This document shows, piece by piece, positions 17,963-26,967 of a stretch of DNA of 64,000 bases; the first letter of the stretch is position 1, and each line of letters starts with the position of its first letter. The position numbers and the translations under genes are program-made. Location of the stretch: assembly GCA_934364795.1 (NCBI GenBank), contig CAKRMK010000001.1, forward strand, positions 109,906 through 173,905, read 5' to 3'. The DNA comes from an uncultured Blautia sp. GTDB lineage: Bacteria > Bacillota > Clostridia > Lachnospirales > Lachnospiraceae. The notes beneath the pieces are model-generated. The model was not told the DNA's origin and ran no database searches. It worked only from the letters and a program-made list of their open reading frames with translations.

Positions 17963-19237
17963 ATGCAAAAGAAAAAAAATATTTATAAAAAATCCAGATA
18001 TTACAGGGAACGTCAAAAGAAGCTACGCCTGATCCTGATGGCGGCAGCAGGAGTATTATTACTGATCCTACTGCTTCTGCTTTTCCGTGGATGCAGGAAG
18101 GCTTCTACAAAGACTGCCAATTCTGAGAATATAGTAAAAACAGAAAATCAAAGCTCAAATGATACAGTTTCAATAAATTCTGAAATTTCCCAGAATGCAG
18201 GCGATTCAACTAACTCGGAGCCTGTTGCAGATTCTGGCACCCCTTCAGCCTCCGACAATTCAGCTGATACGGATAATGGCGAAGTTTCCCACAGCTCCAC
18301 CTTCACGCCTGTGACTTTAACCGTAAGTGTGGTTGGAGACTGCACCCTTGGCACAGATGAAAATTTCGATTACAGCACCAGTCTGAATGCATATTTTGAA
18401 AATTACGGAAAAGAATATTTTTTCCAGAATGTAAAATCAATTTTTGAGGCAGACGATCTGACCATTGCCAACAACGAGGGAACTTTTACCGAAAGCTATG
18501 ACCGTGAGGACAAAACCTTTGCATTTAAAGCTCCTGCATCCTTTGCCGGAATTTATTCCTGCAGTTCTGTGGAGGCGGTAAATACTGCCAATAACCACAG
18601 CCACGACTATGGGGAGCAAAGCTTTTCAGATACCATGAATGCTCTGGATGCGGAGGGAATCGTTCACTTCGGCTATGATGAAACCGCTGTAATGGATGTG
18701 AAGGGCATAAAAGTAGGACTTGTTGGAATTTATGAATTATACGACCACCTTGGCCGCGAACAGCAATTAAAAGATAATATAGAAAAGGTCAAGGCTGACG
18801 GCGCACAACTGATTATCGTTATTTTCCACTGGGGAAACGAAAAAGAAACTGTGCCGGATTCCAACCAGACAACTCTTGGAAGGCTTGCTATTGACCTTGG
18901 TGCCGATCTGGTGTGCGGACATCATCCACATGTCCTTCAGGGAATCGAGGAATATAAGGGCAAAAATATTGTTTACAGTCTTGGTAATTTCTGCTTTGGA
19001 GGAAACAGCTATCCAAGTGATATGGACAGCATGATCTTTCAGCAGACTTTCACCGTTACAGAAGATGGGGTGAAAAATGACAATGTAACCAATATCATCC
19101 CCTGTTCCATTTCCTCTGCATATGGTTATAATAATTATCAGCCAACCCCTGCCCAGGGTGATGAAAAAACCAGAATAATGGAAAAAATCCAGGAAAGAAG
19201 CTCCTGGATTGATACAGAAAACACAACTTCAAATTGA
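17963..19237 (+). CDS. CapA-family protein (calcineurin-like fold, membrane anchored)
   Basis: The 424-residue protein has a basic N-terminus, one membrane helix at about residues 24-42, a Ser/Asn/Thr-rich linker (about 50-110), and a PgsA/CapA domain. Family motifs: VVGDCTLGTDENF near 122, NNEGTF near 172, NTANNHSHDYGE near 210, FHWGNEKE near 293, and CGHHPHVLQG near 318 with SLGNFCFGG. CapA proteins serve poly-gamma-glutamate or capsule export in Bacillus, but many Firmicutes paralogues have no known substrate. No pgsB or pgsC is nearby, so I do not assign poly-glutamate synthesis. Confidence 0.85.
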   Translation: MQKKKNIYKKSRYYRERQKKLRLILMAAAGVLLLILLLLLFRGCRKASTKTANSENIVKTENQSSNDTVSINSEISQNAGDSTNSEPVADSGTPSASDNSADTDNGEVSHSSTFTPVTLTVSVVGDCTLGTDENFDYSTSLNAYFENYGKEYFFQNVKSIFEADDLTIANNEGTFTESYDREDKTFAFKAPASFAGIYSCSSVEAVNTANNHSHDYGEQSFSDTMNALDAEGIVHFGYDETAVMDVKGIKVGLVGIYELYDHLGREQQLKDNIEKVKADGAQLIIVIFHWGNEKETVPDSNQTTLGRLAIDLGADLVCGHHPHVLQGIEEYKGKNIVYSLGNFCFGGNSYPSDMDSMIFQQTFTVTEDGVKNDNVTNIIPCSISSAYGYNNYQPTPAQGDEKTRIMEKIQERSSWIDTENTTSN

Positions 19238-19291
19238 AGCAAACGCTGTAAAATAAAACAATTCAAATAATCTTTACATTACAAAAATAAC

Positions 19292-19376
19292 AAAAACCCG
19301 GAGAATGCAGTGCCGGAATCCATAAAGGGTTCCGGAAGCAGATGCCACGACATCTAACTGCAAACTTCGGGTTTTT
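19292..19376. terminator. Bidirectional terminator folding as a three-way junction
   Basis: Outer stem AAAAACCCG (19292-19300) with CGGGTTTTT (19368-19376), continued by TGCAGT (19306-19311) with ACTGCA (19357-19362) across an AA/AA internal loop. Inside are two hairpins: CCGGAATCC (19313-19321) with GGGTTCCGG (19327-19335), and AGATG (19340-19344) with CATCT (19351-19355). It lies between the convergent capA-like and queA genes. Confidence 0.75.
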
Positions 19377-19409
19377 ATTAATTGCTTTTGTATTCTTTTA
19401 GCATTATTT

Positions 19410-20435
19410 TCATAGAATAAGCATGGCATCTCCAAAAGAGAAAAATCTGTATTTCTCCTGCACTGCCACTTCATAAGCATGCATGATCTTCTCTTTTCCA
19501 GCCAGTGCAGACACCAGCATGACAAGAGTAGACTCCGGCAGATGGAAATTGGTAATCAGGCCATCGATCATCTTGAATTTATAGCCTGGATAAATAAAGA
19601 TCTCTGTCCATCCGCTTCCAGCCTTCAAAACGCCATCTTCACCCGTTGCAGACTCCAGAGTACGACAGCTTGTCGTTCCAACTGCGATTACACGGCCGCC
19701 ATTTTTCTTAGTATCATTAATCAGCTTCGCCTGATCCTCTTCTACCACATAAAATTCAGAATGCATATGATGCTGTTCTACATCATCCACTTTAACCGGG
19801 CGGAACGTTCCAAGACCCACATGAAGGGTCACATGGGCAATATTCACTCCTTTTGCCTTTACCTGCTCCAGAAGCTCCTTTGTAAAATGAAGCCCGGCTG
19901 TAGGTGCTGCTGCAGAACCTTCATTTTTCGCATAGACAGTCTGATAACGGTTCTTATCTTTTAATTTGTGAGTGATATAAGGAGGCAGAGGCATTTCTCC
20001 TAACTGATCCAGAATCTCCTCAAAAATCCCCTCATAGTGGAACTGAATGAGACGGTTTCCCTCATCCACCACATCAATGATCTCACCGGTTAAAATTCCG
20101 TTTCCAAATGTAATCTTCGCACCTGGACGAGCTTTTTTGCCAGGTTTTACCAGACATTCCCAGATATCATTTTCTCTTCTTTTCAGAAGCAGAATCTCGA
20201 TCACTGCGCCGGTTTCTTCTTTATGGCCATAAAGTCTTGCAGGAATAACCTTTGTATCATTGATGACCAAAGTATCTCCTGCATTCAGATAGTCCAGTAT
20301 ATCCCTGAAATGGCGATGTTCAATACTTCCATCTGCCATGCAAAGATGCATAAGTCTGGAAGAGCTTCTGTCCTCCAGTGGATCCTGGGCAATCAGCTCC
20401 TGCGGGAGCTCATAGTAAAAATCAGATGTTTTCAT
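19410..20435 (-). CDS. queA: S-adenosylmethionine:tRNA ribosyltransferase-isomerase
   Basis: Transfers the ribosyl part of SAM to preQ1 in tRNA, making epoxyqueuosine. The 341-residue protein starts [17 protein letters not shown], with [26 protein letters not shown] and [14 protein letters not shown] as family signatures, and [18 protein letters not shown] near the end. Its start overlaps the end of trmD by 14 nt. tRNA modification therefore runs in one operon, rimM-trmD-queA. Confidence 0.95.
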   Translation of the reverse strand: MKTSDFYYELPQELIAQDPLEDRSSSRLMHLCMADGSIEHRHFRDILDYLNAGDTLVINDTKVIPARLYGHKEETGAVIEILLLKRRENDIWECLVKPGKKARPGAKITFGNGILTGEIIDVVDEGNRLIQFHYEGIFEEILDQLGEMPLPPYITHKLKDKNRYQTVYAKNEGSAAAPTAGLHFTKELLEQVKAKGVNIAHVTLHVGLGTFRPVKVDDVEQHHMHSEFYVVEEDQAKLINDTKKNGGRVIAVGTTSCRTLESATGEDGVLKAGSGWTEIFIYPGYKFKMIDGLITNFHLPESTLVMLVSALAGKEKIMHAYEVAVQEKYRFFSFGDAMLIL

Positions 20436-21186
20436 CCTTTGTTTCCTCCTCTTTCCACTGTTTTCTTAATTGCCGCACAAAATTCCATTCTTTATTGGTC
20501 AGATCTGCCTTTTTCAACAGATCCGGGCGTCTTTTCGCAGTACGGATAATAGACTGCTCTCTGCGCCACTTTTCTATATTTGCATGATGACCGGACATAA
20601 GAACCTCCGGAACCTTTTTGCCATGCCACTCTTCCGGACGGCTGTACTGAGGATACTCCAGAAGATTTCCTGCAAATGACTCTGTCTCACCGGATTCCTG
20701 ATTGCTAAGAACTCCCGGAACCATACGGGAAATGGAATCCATCATGACCATTGCCGGAAGCTCCCCGCCGGTAAGCACATAATCACCGATGGACACATAA
20801 TCTGTGACAATTTCCTCTAATACACGTTCATCAATTCCTTCATAATGGCCACAGAGAAAAACCAGGTCATCCTCTTTTGCCATATCCCGGGCCATCTGCT
20901 GGTTAAATACCTGTCCCTGGGGAGTAAGATAAACCACTCTTGGACGCTTTCCTGTTTTTTTTGCAATGGCTTCATATGCCAGATAAACCGGCTCTGCCTG
21001 CATCAGCATTCCGGCTCCGCCGCCATAAGTATAATCATCCACCTTCTGATGCTTGTTAAAGGCATAATCACGGATATTTATAGCCTCCAGGGAAAGGATT
21101 CCTGCATTTATGGCGCGGCCTGTAATACTGGTATTCATTCCATTCTGGATCATTTCCGGAAAAAGAGTCAAAACATGGAAATTCAT
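20422..21186 (-). CDS. trmD: tRNA (guanine37-N1)-methyltransferase
   Basis: SPOUT methyltransferase that makes m1G37 in tRNA and prevents frameshifting. The 254-residue protein starts [16 protein letters not shown], with the SAM-binding knot [11 protein letters not shown] near 113 and the [20 protein letters not shown] region near 138. The ATG immediately follows the rimM stop codon, and its 3' end overlaps queA. Confidence 0.96.
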   Translation of the reverse strand: MNFHVLTLFPEMIQNGMNTSITGRAINAGILSLEAINIRDYAFNKHQKVDDYTYGGGAGMLMQAEPVYLAYEAIAKKTGKRPRVVYLTPQGQVFNQQMARDMAKEDDLVFLCGHYEGIDERVLEEIVTDYVSIGDYVLTGGELPAMVMMDSISRMVPGVLSNQESGETESFAGNLLEYPQYSRPEEWHGKKVPEVLMSGHHANIEKWRREQSIIRTAKRRPDLLKKADLTNKEWNFVRQLRKQWKEEETKDENI

Positions 21187-21690
21187 TTATAAAAGTCCTT
21201 TCATCAAATGCACTGTCATTACATTCTCCTCCAGATCCACATCCAGAATGCACTCCTTGATTGCAGGGAGAAGTACCTCCTGATGATCTGGAAGCTCTAC
21301 CACATAAACATCATTGGCACCTGTTTCCATAACATCTTTCAAGGTTCCGAAATGGGTTTTATCCTCCAGAACCACTTCCATTCCAATCAGGTCCCCAATG
21401 TAATATTCATCCTCGTCCAGTTCCTGTGCTTCCTCTCTTGGAACCCACAGATCTCTGCCTTTGTACATTTCTATATCATTTATATTATCAATCCCGTCAA
21501 ATTTCAGGATAACAAGATTCTTAAAAAACTTTACGTTCTGGATTTCCAGCTTTTTCATTTCTCTGCCCGCATCCAGAAGTACATATTCAAGATCCAGGAA
21601 ACGATCCGGATCAGTGGTAGGGAAAACCTTTACTTCTCCCCTGACGCCATGAGTTGTAGTGATCACACCAACTTTTAATAAATCTTCCAT
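21187..21690 (-). CDS. rimM: Ribosome maturation factor RimM
   Basis: Binds S19 and assists 30S head assembly. The 167-residue protein has the N-terminal motif GVITTTHGVRGEVKVFP and a PRC-barrel half with EYYIGDLIGMEV near 98 and GANDVYVVELPDHQEVLLPA near 125. It is followed directly by trmD. A strong intrinsic terminator separates it from khpA upstream. Confidence 0.94.
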   Translation of the reverse strand: MEDLLKVGVITTTHGVRGEVKVFPTTDPDRFLDLEYVLLDAGREMKKLEIQNVKFFKNLVILKFDGIDNINDIEMYKGRDLWVPREEAQELDEDEYYIGDLIGMEVVLEDKTHFGTLKDVMETGANDVYVVELPDHQEVLLPAIKECILDVDLEENVMTVHLMKGLL

Positions 21691-21737
21691 TTGAAACTCC
21701 TATAAAAATTTTATATTTTGGGGTACCGATACTACAG

Positions 21738-21769
21738 AAAAAACAGGAGCCATGTCGCCACAGCTCCTG
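21738..21769 (-). terminator. Intrinsic terminator between khpA and rimM
   Basis: On the minus strand CAGGAGC (21769-21763) pairs with GCTCCTG (21750-21744), followed by six T (21743-21738). It splits the ffh-rpsP-khpA genes from rimM-trmD-queA, so it is either an attenuator or the end of the first transcript. I see no clear promoter after it. Confidence 0.85.
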
Positions 21770-21788
21770 CATCCATATATCTTGCTTA

Positions 21789-22019
21789 TCATTGCAGAAT
21801 ATCTACAATCACTTTTTTGCTGCTTTTGGAAGAAGCCGCTTTTACTACGGTACGGATTGCCTTGGCGATTCTGCCCTGACGTCCGATCACCTTACCCATA
21901 TCAGATGGTCCTACCTTCAGTTCGATGACAACAGCGTCATCCTTTTCTGTTTCGGTAACGACTACTTCGTCCGGATTTTCAACAAGAGATTTTGCAATTA
22001 CTTCTACTAATTCTTTCAT
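21789..22019 (-). CDS. khpA: KH-domain RNA-binding protein KhpA
   Basis: A 76-residue single KH domain with the GxxG loop in VIGRQGRIAKAIRTVV (about residues 44-59). KhpA proteins (YlqC) bind RNA, usually with KhpB, and affect cell division and envelope genes in streptococci. Its place between rpsP and rimM is standard. Confidence 0.93.
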   Translation of the reverse strand: MKELVEVIAKSLVENPDEVVVTETEKDDAVVIELKVGPSDMGKVIGRQGRIAKAIRTVVKAASSKSSKKVIVDILQ

Positions 22020-22079
22020 TACACACCTCCCTGACCCGTCCTGACCTGGACGTTACAGAAATACCCCCACAGGTACTTC

Positions 22080-22325
22080 TTATTTCTCAATTCCGGCCTG
22101 TTTGAGGATCTTAGCAACAACTTCTGTAGGCTGAGCACCGTTTGCAAGCCATTTCTTAGCTGCTTCTTCGTCAACCTTGCATACGCTTGGCTCCTGGTTC
22201 GGATCATATGTTCCGATCTCTTCGATACATCTTCCGTCACGTTTGCTGCGGGAATCTGCAACAACGATTCTATAGTAAGGTGCTTTCTTCTGTCCCATTC
22301 TTCTTAATCTGATCTTAACTGCCAT
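22080..22325 (-). CDS. rpsP: 30S ribosomal protein S16
   Basis: The 81-residue protein begins [30 protein letters not shown], the S16 signature (quoted in part: [19 protein letters not shown]). Length matches S16. It follows ffh by 54 bp and precedes khpA. Confidence 0.97.
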   Translation of the reverse strand: MAVKIRLRRMGQKKAPYYRIVVADSRSKRDGRCIEEIGTYDPNQEPSVCKVDEEAAKKWLANGAQPTEVVAKILKQAGIEK

Positions 22326-22379
22326 TTTAATTTTCCTCCAATTTACTTTCTCTTTATTAGTTAATTTAATTATTTTATG

Positions 22380-23732
22380 TTAAAAAGGGAGCTTAAAGCC
22401 GCCTCTTTTACCACCCATTTTGCCGCCGCCCATGAGACCCGGCATCTGCTTCATCATCTTCTTGCTCTGCTCAAACTGCTTCACAAGGCGATTGACTTCT
22501 GCAACATCCACACCTGCTCCCCTGGCAATTCTGTTCTTACGGGAAATATTCAGAATTCCCGGATTGGTGCGCTCCTGAGGAGTCATGGAAAGAATAATTG
22601 ACTTGGTTCTGTCCATAGCCTTCTCATCGATCATGCTCTCCACATCCTTCATCTTGCCGCCTATTCCAGGGAGCATATTCAGGATACTGGAAATACCGCC
22701 CATCTTGTTCATCTGCTCAAGGCTGGTCAGATAGTCATTGAAATCAAAATCCATCTTCTTCAGCTTCTTGGACATTTCCTGGGCTGCTTCCTGATCAACT
22801 GCTGCTTCTGCTTTCTCGATCAGGCTCATCACATCTCCCATACCAAGGATACGGGATGCCATCCTCTGCGGATAAAACTGTTCCAGATCAGAAAGCTTCT
22901 CACCCATACCTACATACAGGATGGGTTTGCCGGTTACGGCTTTGATGGAAAGGGCTGCACCACCACGGGTATCACCATCCATCTTAGTCAGGATCACACC
23001 ATCAATTCCAACCTTCTCAGAGAAGGTCTGTGCAACATTTACTGCGTCCTGTCCTGTCATGGCATCTACTACAAGGATTGTAGCATCTACCTCAATATTA
23101 GACTTGATATCAGCAAGCTCCTGCATCATATCCTCATCAACATGAAGACGTCCTGCTGTATCAATGATTACTACATTCTGCTGATTGGCCTTTGCATGTG
23201 CAATAGCTGCCTTGGCAATGTCTACGGGGCTTTGTTTATCACCCATGGTAAAGACTTCTACACCCTGCTTCTCACCGTTTACCTGCAGCTGTGTGATGGC
23301 CGCGGGTCTGTATACATCGCAGGCTACCAGAAGAGGTCTTTTTCCTTTGGACTTGATCTTACCGGCAAGCTTGGCTGCTGTAGTGGTCTTACCAGCTCCC
23401 TGGAGACCTGCCATCATCAGTACAGTAAGGTCATTGCCCGGCTTAATGGGAAGCTCTGTAGTCTCGCTGCCCATAAGATTAACCAGCTCTTCATTAACAA
23501 TCTTGATGACCATCTGGCCTGGATTCAGTCCGTTCATAACGTCCTGTCCAACTGCACGTTCCTGTACAGATTTCGTGAACTGCTTCACGACTCTGAAGTT
23601 AACGTCCGCTTCAAGGAGCGCCATCTTAACTTCCTTAAGGGCGATCTTAACATCTTCCTCTGTGAGACGGCCTTTGCTTTTCAGCTTTTTGAATACATTC
23701 TGAAGTTTATCTGTTAAGCTTTCAAATGCCAT
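22380..23732 (-). CDS. ffh: Signal recognition particle GTPase Ffh
   Basis: Protein part of SRP that brings ribosomes making membrane proteins to FtsY. It has 450 residues: N domain (1-90), G domain with GLQGAGKTTTAAKLAG near 109, DTAGR near 190 and TKMDGDTRGGAAL near 247, and a C-terminal Met-rich M domain (about 325-440) with Met repeats such as KKMMKQMPGLMGGGKMGG. Its receptor gene ftsY lies 3 kb further along. Just upstream is ylxM, its usual partner. Confidence 0.97.
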   Translation of the reverse strand: MAFESLTDKLQNVFKKLKSKGRLTEEDVKIALKEVKMALLEADVNFRVVKQFTKSVQERAVGQDVMNGLNPGQMVIKIVNEELVNLMGSETTELPIKPGNDLTVLMMAGLQGAGKTTTAAKLAGKIKSKGKRPLLVACDVYRPAAITQLQVNGEKQGVEVFTMGDKQSPVDIAKAAIAHAKANQQNVVIIDTAGRLHVDEDMMQELADIKSNIEVDATILVVDAMTGQDAVNVAQTFSEKVGIDGVILTKMDGDTRGGAALSIKAVTGKPILYVGMGEKLSDLEQFYPQRMASRILGMGDVMSLIEKAEAAVDQEAAQEMSKKLKKMDFDFNDYLTSLEQMNKMGGISSILNMLPGIGGKMKDVESMIDEKAMDRTKSIILSMTPQERTNPGILNISRKNRIARGAGVDVAEVNRLVKQFEQSKKMMKQMPGLMGGGKMGGKRGGFKLPF

Positions 23733-23735
23733 GTA

Positions 23736-24059
23736 TTATAACTCCTCTAAAATCACATTGGATATTGCCACTATATCATCAGCGTGATACCCGGATGCCA
23801 GTTGCTCGATCTTCTGTACCTGTGCCCGGATATTCACAAACTTCTCAACCAGATGCAGCTTTTCTTCATATTCTTCCAGTGCCTTATCGCAGCGCCTTAT
23901 CATATCATGTACGCCCTGACGGCTGATATTCAGCTCTTCTGCAACTTCACTTAAAGAATAATCCTCCAGAACTACGCTCTCGTAGATCTGCTGTTGTCTC
24001 TTCGTAAGAAGCTCTCCATAAAAATCATAGAGCAAAGTACGTTCTACAAACTTTTCCAT
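23736..24059 (-). CDS. ylxM: SRP-associated helix-turn-helix protein YlxM
   Basis: A 107-residue UPF0122 protein. It has a sigma-70 region 4-like helix-turn-helix (about residues 18-60: LLTKRQQQIYESVVLEDYS, then LSEVAEELNISRQGVHDMI). YlxM binds or stimulates SRP in streptococci; the HTH may bind RNA. It is the first gene of the ffh operon, ending 3 bp before the ffh start. Confidence 0.92.
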   Translation of the reverse strand: MEKFVERTLLYDFYGELLTKRQQQIYESVVLEDYSLSEVAEELNISRQGVHDMIRRCDKALEEYEEKLHLVEKFVNIRAQVQKIEQLASGYHADDIVAISNVILEEL

Positions 24060-24076
24060 TCGTTATCACCTTGGGT

Positions 24077-24105
24077 ATCATACCGTATTTTGCAATGTGT
24101 GTCAA
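24077..24105 (-). promoter_or_regulatory. Promoter of the ylxM-ffh operon
   Basis: TTGACA (24105-24100), 17-bp spacer, TATGAT (24082-24077) on the minus strand, close to consensus. The ATG is only 18 bp from the -10 box, giving a very short leader. Confidence 0.85.
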
Positions 24106-24189
24106 GTATTTTTTGTTGACAAAAAAATTTCTGAAAAATTTCATATTTTTTATCCTGTTCCTTTTTGCCCTACCCCATGATATACTATA

Positions 24190-24330
24190 AGAGCTGCCGA
24201 ACCTCCAGCAGAAAGGAGGTGAGTTAAATGGCTGGACAAAGACGAATAGGCAGCAACAGCCTAAACGGATCAGCTCACCGTAACGAGCAAGAAAGCCCTC
24301 AGAGGTCGCAACTCTGGGGGCTTTCATTTC
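24190..24330 (+). ncRNA. Candidate structured RNA, or 43-codon leader ORF, with terminator
   Basis: Plus-strand element in the 366-bp gap between ylxM and trpS. Pairings I see: GCTGCC (24193-24198) with GGCAGC (24249-24254); ACCTCC (24201-24206) with GGAGGT (24215-24220), which would hide a strong Shine-Dalgarno; alternatively GGTGAG (24219-24224) with CTCACC (24274-24279). It ends in a terminator hairpin (24292-24304 with 24312-24324). An ORF of 43 codons (24228-24359, MAGQRRIGSNSL start) begins 7 nt after the GAAAGGAGGT but runs through the hairpin. TATACT at 24181-24186 might be a -10 box. I do not recognise the family. It could be an ncRNA, a leader peptide, or the hairpin could serve trpS from the other strand. 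Confidence 0.4.
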
Positions 24331-24425
24331 GCCACATGGAATCTCACCGCATTCCTTAGCTGTTATTATCATATGCCATAACTAAAAAAATGTCAACTTG
24401 AAAGTTCCATCCATTTACCCATCCA

Positions 24426-25487
24426 CTACTGAATCAGGCTGTTATCATCAAAATAATTGATTCTCATAGAAGCTTTTACATCTTTCAGAGTCTCAGCTGC
24501 TTTTGCCTCTGCAACCTTGCTTCCCTCTCTTAAGATATCATAAACATCCGGAATACGCTGCTCCCACATTTTGCGGCGCTCACGGATTGGTCCAAGCTCT
24601 GCCTGAAGAACATTGTTCAGGAATTTCTTCACCTTCACATCTCCAAGTCCGCCTCTCTTATAGTGATCCTTCAGTTCATCCAGGTTCTGATAATCCGGAA
24701 GGAATTCTGGGAAATACTCCGGCTTGCAGAAAGCATCCAGGTAAATAAATACTGGGTTTCCATCTACATTTCCCGGATCCTGCACACGTAAATGATTTGG
24801 ATCAGTGAACATGGACATAACTTTCTTCTTCACTTCATCTGCCTCATCAGAAAGATAGATGCAGTTTCCAAGGGATTTACTCATTTTTGCCTTGCCGTCA
24901 ATACCTGGCAGACGCAGGCAGGCTTTGTTGGATGGAAGCACGATTTCCGGCTCTGTAAGAGTCTCACCATATACAGTATTAAATTTGTGTACGATTTCCT
25001 TACACTGCTCCAGCATAGGAAGCTGATCCTCTCCAACCGGAACTGCAGTTGCACGGAAAGCTGTGATATCTGCTGCCTGGCTAATGGGATAGCAGAAAAA
25101 TCCAACTGGGATGCTTGCTTCGAAATTACGCTGCTGGATCTCGGATTTTACAGTAGGGTTACGCTGAACACGGGCTACTGTAACCAGATTCATATAATAG
25201 AAAGTAAGCTCTGTCAGTTCCGGAACCATAGACTGAATAAAAATAGTAGATTTATCCGGATCGATTCCGCATGCCAGATAGTCAAGTGCAACCTGGATAA
25301 TATTCTGGCGGACCTTCTCCGGATGCTCTGCGTTATCTGTAAGCGCCTGTGCATCCGCGATCATAATATAAATTTCATCATAATTGCCTGAATTCTGCAA
25401 TTTCACACGTTCAGATAAAGAGCCTACATAATGTCCCACATGGAGACGTCCTGTAGGACGGTCACCTGTTAAAATAACCTTCTTCAT
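24426..25487 (-). CDS. trpS: Tryptophan-tRNA ligase
   Basis: Class I aminoacyl-tRNA synthetase that charges tRNA-Trp. The 353-residue protein shows the HIGH-type motif [16 protein letters not shown] (about residues 8-23) and KMSKSLGN near 205. Length is normal. The gene has its own promoter. I looked for a T-box leader and found none. Confidence 0.96.
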   Translation of the reverse strand: MKKVILTGDRPTGRLHVGHYVGSLSERVKLQNSGNYDEIYIMIADAQALTDNAEHPEKVRQNIIQVALDYLACGIDPDKSTIFIQSMVPELTELTFYYMNLVTVARVQRNPTVKSEIQQRNFEASIPVGFFCYPISQAADITAFRATAVPVGEDQLPMLEQCKEIVHKFNTVYGETLTEPEIVLPSNKACLRLPGIDGKAKMSKSLGNCIYLSDEADEVKKKVMSMFTDPNHLRVQDPGNVDGNPVFIYLDAFCKPEYFPEFLPDYQNLDELKDHYKRGGLGDVKVKKFLNNVLQAELGPIRERRKMWEQRIPDVYDILREGSKVAEAKAAETLKDVKASMRINYFDDNSLIQ

Positions 25488-25519
25488 TGTTGTATACTCC
25501 TTGTATTATTGTTGTATTT

Positions 25520-25547
25520 ATTATAAATTTCTGAACAACAGCTACAA
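25520..25547 (-). promoter_or_regulatory. Probable promoter of trpS
   Basis: TTGTAG (25547-25542), 16-bp spacer, TATAAT (25525-25520) on the minus strand, then AAGGAG before the ATG at 25487. Confidence 0.6.
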
Positions 25548-25622
25548 ATATTCTCACAAATTTATAGCTCCATAGCTGCCGGACAGTCTTTCATATACAG
25601 TAATGTCCCCAATTATAAGGGA

Positions 25623-26834
25623 TTACAGACTTGCACGGATCACTTTCGGTCTGCATCCGGCCTGCTCCAGTGCTTTCACAATCTGATTCTTATGGTCGGT
25701 GCCAAATGCCTCCAGAGTAATCTTTAATTCTACAGCCGCATTACGGTTCGTGCTTACAAACTGGTTATGATCCAGCTTGATAACGTTGCCCTGATTTTCT
25801 GCAATAATAGAAGCAACACGAACCAGTTCGCCCGGCTTATCCGGAATAAGTACGGAAACAGTAAAGATTCTGTCACGCTGGATCAGTCCGTGCTGTACAA
25901 CAGAGGACATTGTGATCACATCCATATTTCCGCCACTTAAGATGGATACCACTTTCTTATTCTTAAAGTCAAGATGACGAAGCGCTGCAACTGTAAGAAG
26001 GCCGGAATTCTCCACGATCATTTTATGATTCTCTACCATATCAAGGAATGCTACGATCAGCTCATCATCCTCAATGGTAATGATTCCATCCAGGTTTTCC
26101 TGAATATATGGGAAAATATGAGATCCAGGAGTCTGAACAGCAGTACCATCTGCAATTGTATTTACATGAGGAAGTGTGACAACCTCGCCTTTTTCAAGAG
26201 AAGCCTTCATGCAGGCTGCACCTGCCGGCTCAACACCAATTACTTTAATGTGCGGGTTCAGAAGCTTTGCAAGTGTGGAAACACCTGTGGCAAGTCCGCC
26301 TCCACCGATTGGTACCAGAATATAATCAACAAGAGGAAGCTCCTGGATAATCTCCATTGCAATGGTTCCCTGACCGGTAGCAACAGCCGGGTCATCAAAA
26401 GGATGGATAAAAGTATATCCCTCCTGTTCTGCCAGCTCCAGTGCATAGGCACATGCCTCATCATATACATCTCCATGAAGAATTACTTCTGCACCATATC
26501 CTTTGGTACGCTCCACTTTAATAAGAGGTGTAGTGGTAGGCATTACGATCACTGCCTTTACGCCAAACTTATGTGCTGCATAAGCAACACCCTGTGCATG
26601 GTTTCCTGCGGATGCAGTGATCAGGCCCTTTCCTCTTTCCTCATCAGAAAGTGTACTGATCTTATAATAAGCACCACGCACCTTATAAGCGCCTGTTCTC
26701 TGCATATTCTCCGGTTTGAAGAAAACTTTATTTCCTGTAAGTTCAGAAAAATAACTGCTCTTTACAAGCTTTGTCTCCTGGGTCACCTGTTTCACAATCT
26801 CTGCTGCTTCTTCAAAACTCTCTAATGTAAGCAT
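25623..26834 (-). CDS. ilvA: Threonine ammonia-lyase (PLP-dependent, ACT domain)
   Basis: Deaminates threonine to 2-oxobutanoate. The start is placed at the ATG at 26834 (MLTLESFEEAAEIV, 403 residues) behind GGAGGAAG. The PLP lysine is in RTGAYKVRGAYYKI near residue 50, and the phosphate-binding Gly loop in GGGGLATG near 182. An ACT-like domain occupies about residues 325-403 (TVSVLIPDKPGELVRVASII). The single ACT domain of this length is the TdcB/IlvA short form; whether it is biosynthetic or catabolic is not decided by the sequence. It is not in an ilv cluster. Confidence 0.88.
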   Translation of the reverse strand: MLTLESFEEAAEIVKQVTQETKLVKSSYFSELTGNKVFFKPENMQRTGAYKVRGAYYKISTLSDEERGKGLITASAGNHAQGVAYAAHKFGVKAVIVMPTTTPLIKVERTKGYGAEVILHGDVYDEACAYALELAEQEGYTFIHPFDDPAVATGQGTIAMEIIQELPLVDYILVPIGGGGLATGVSTLAKLLNPHIKVIGVEPAGAACMKASLEKGEVVTLPHVNTIADGTAVQTPGSHIFPYIQENLDGIITIEDDELIVAFLDMVENHKMIVENSGLLTVAALRHLDFKNKKVVSILSGGNMDVITMSSVVQHGLIQRDRIFTVSVLIPDKPGELVRVASIIAENQGNVIKLDHNQFVSTNRNAAVELKITLEAFGTDHKNQIVKALEQAGCRPKVIRASL

Positions 26835-26967
26835 TTTCTTCCTCCTGCCTGATACCGAAAATATAAAACAACTCCCTCCGGGAACATGTTTCAGACACAC
26901 TGGGACTATGTTAATATTTACTGTATCTGTACTTTCTAATCTGTTTGAATCTGTTTAAATAATAATG

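Noticed and set aside
24190..24330. SRP RNA (ffs) near ffh
   Set aside because: The conserved SRP tip sequences (GGAAGCAGCC-type loop) are not present.
25488..25622. Possible T-box leader of trpS
   Set aside because: Too short; no T-box sequence and no terminator/antiterminator pair.
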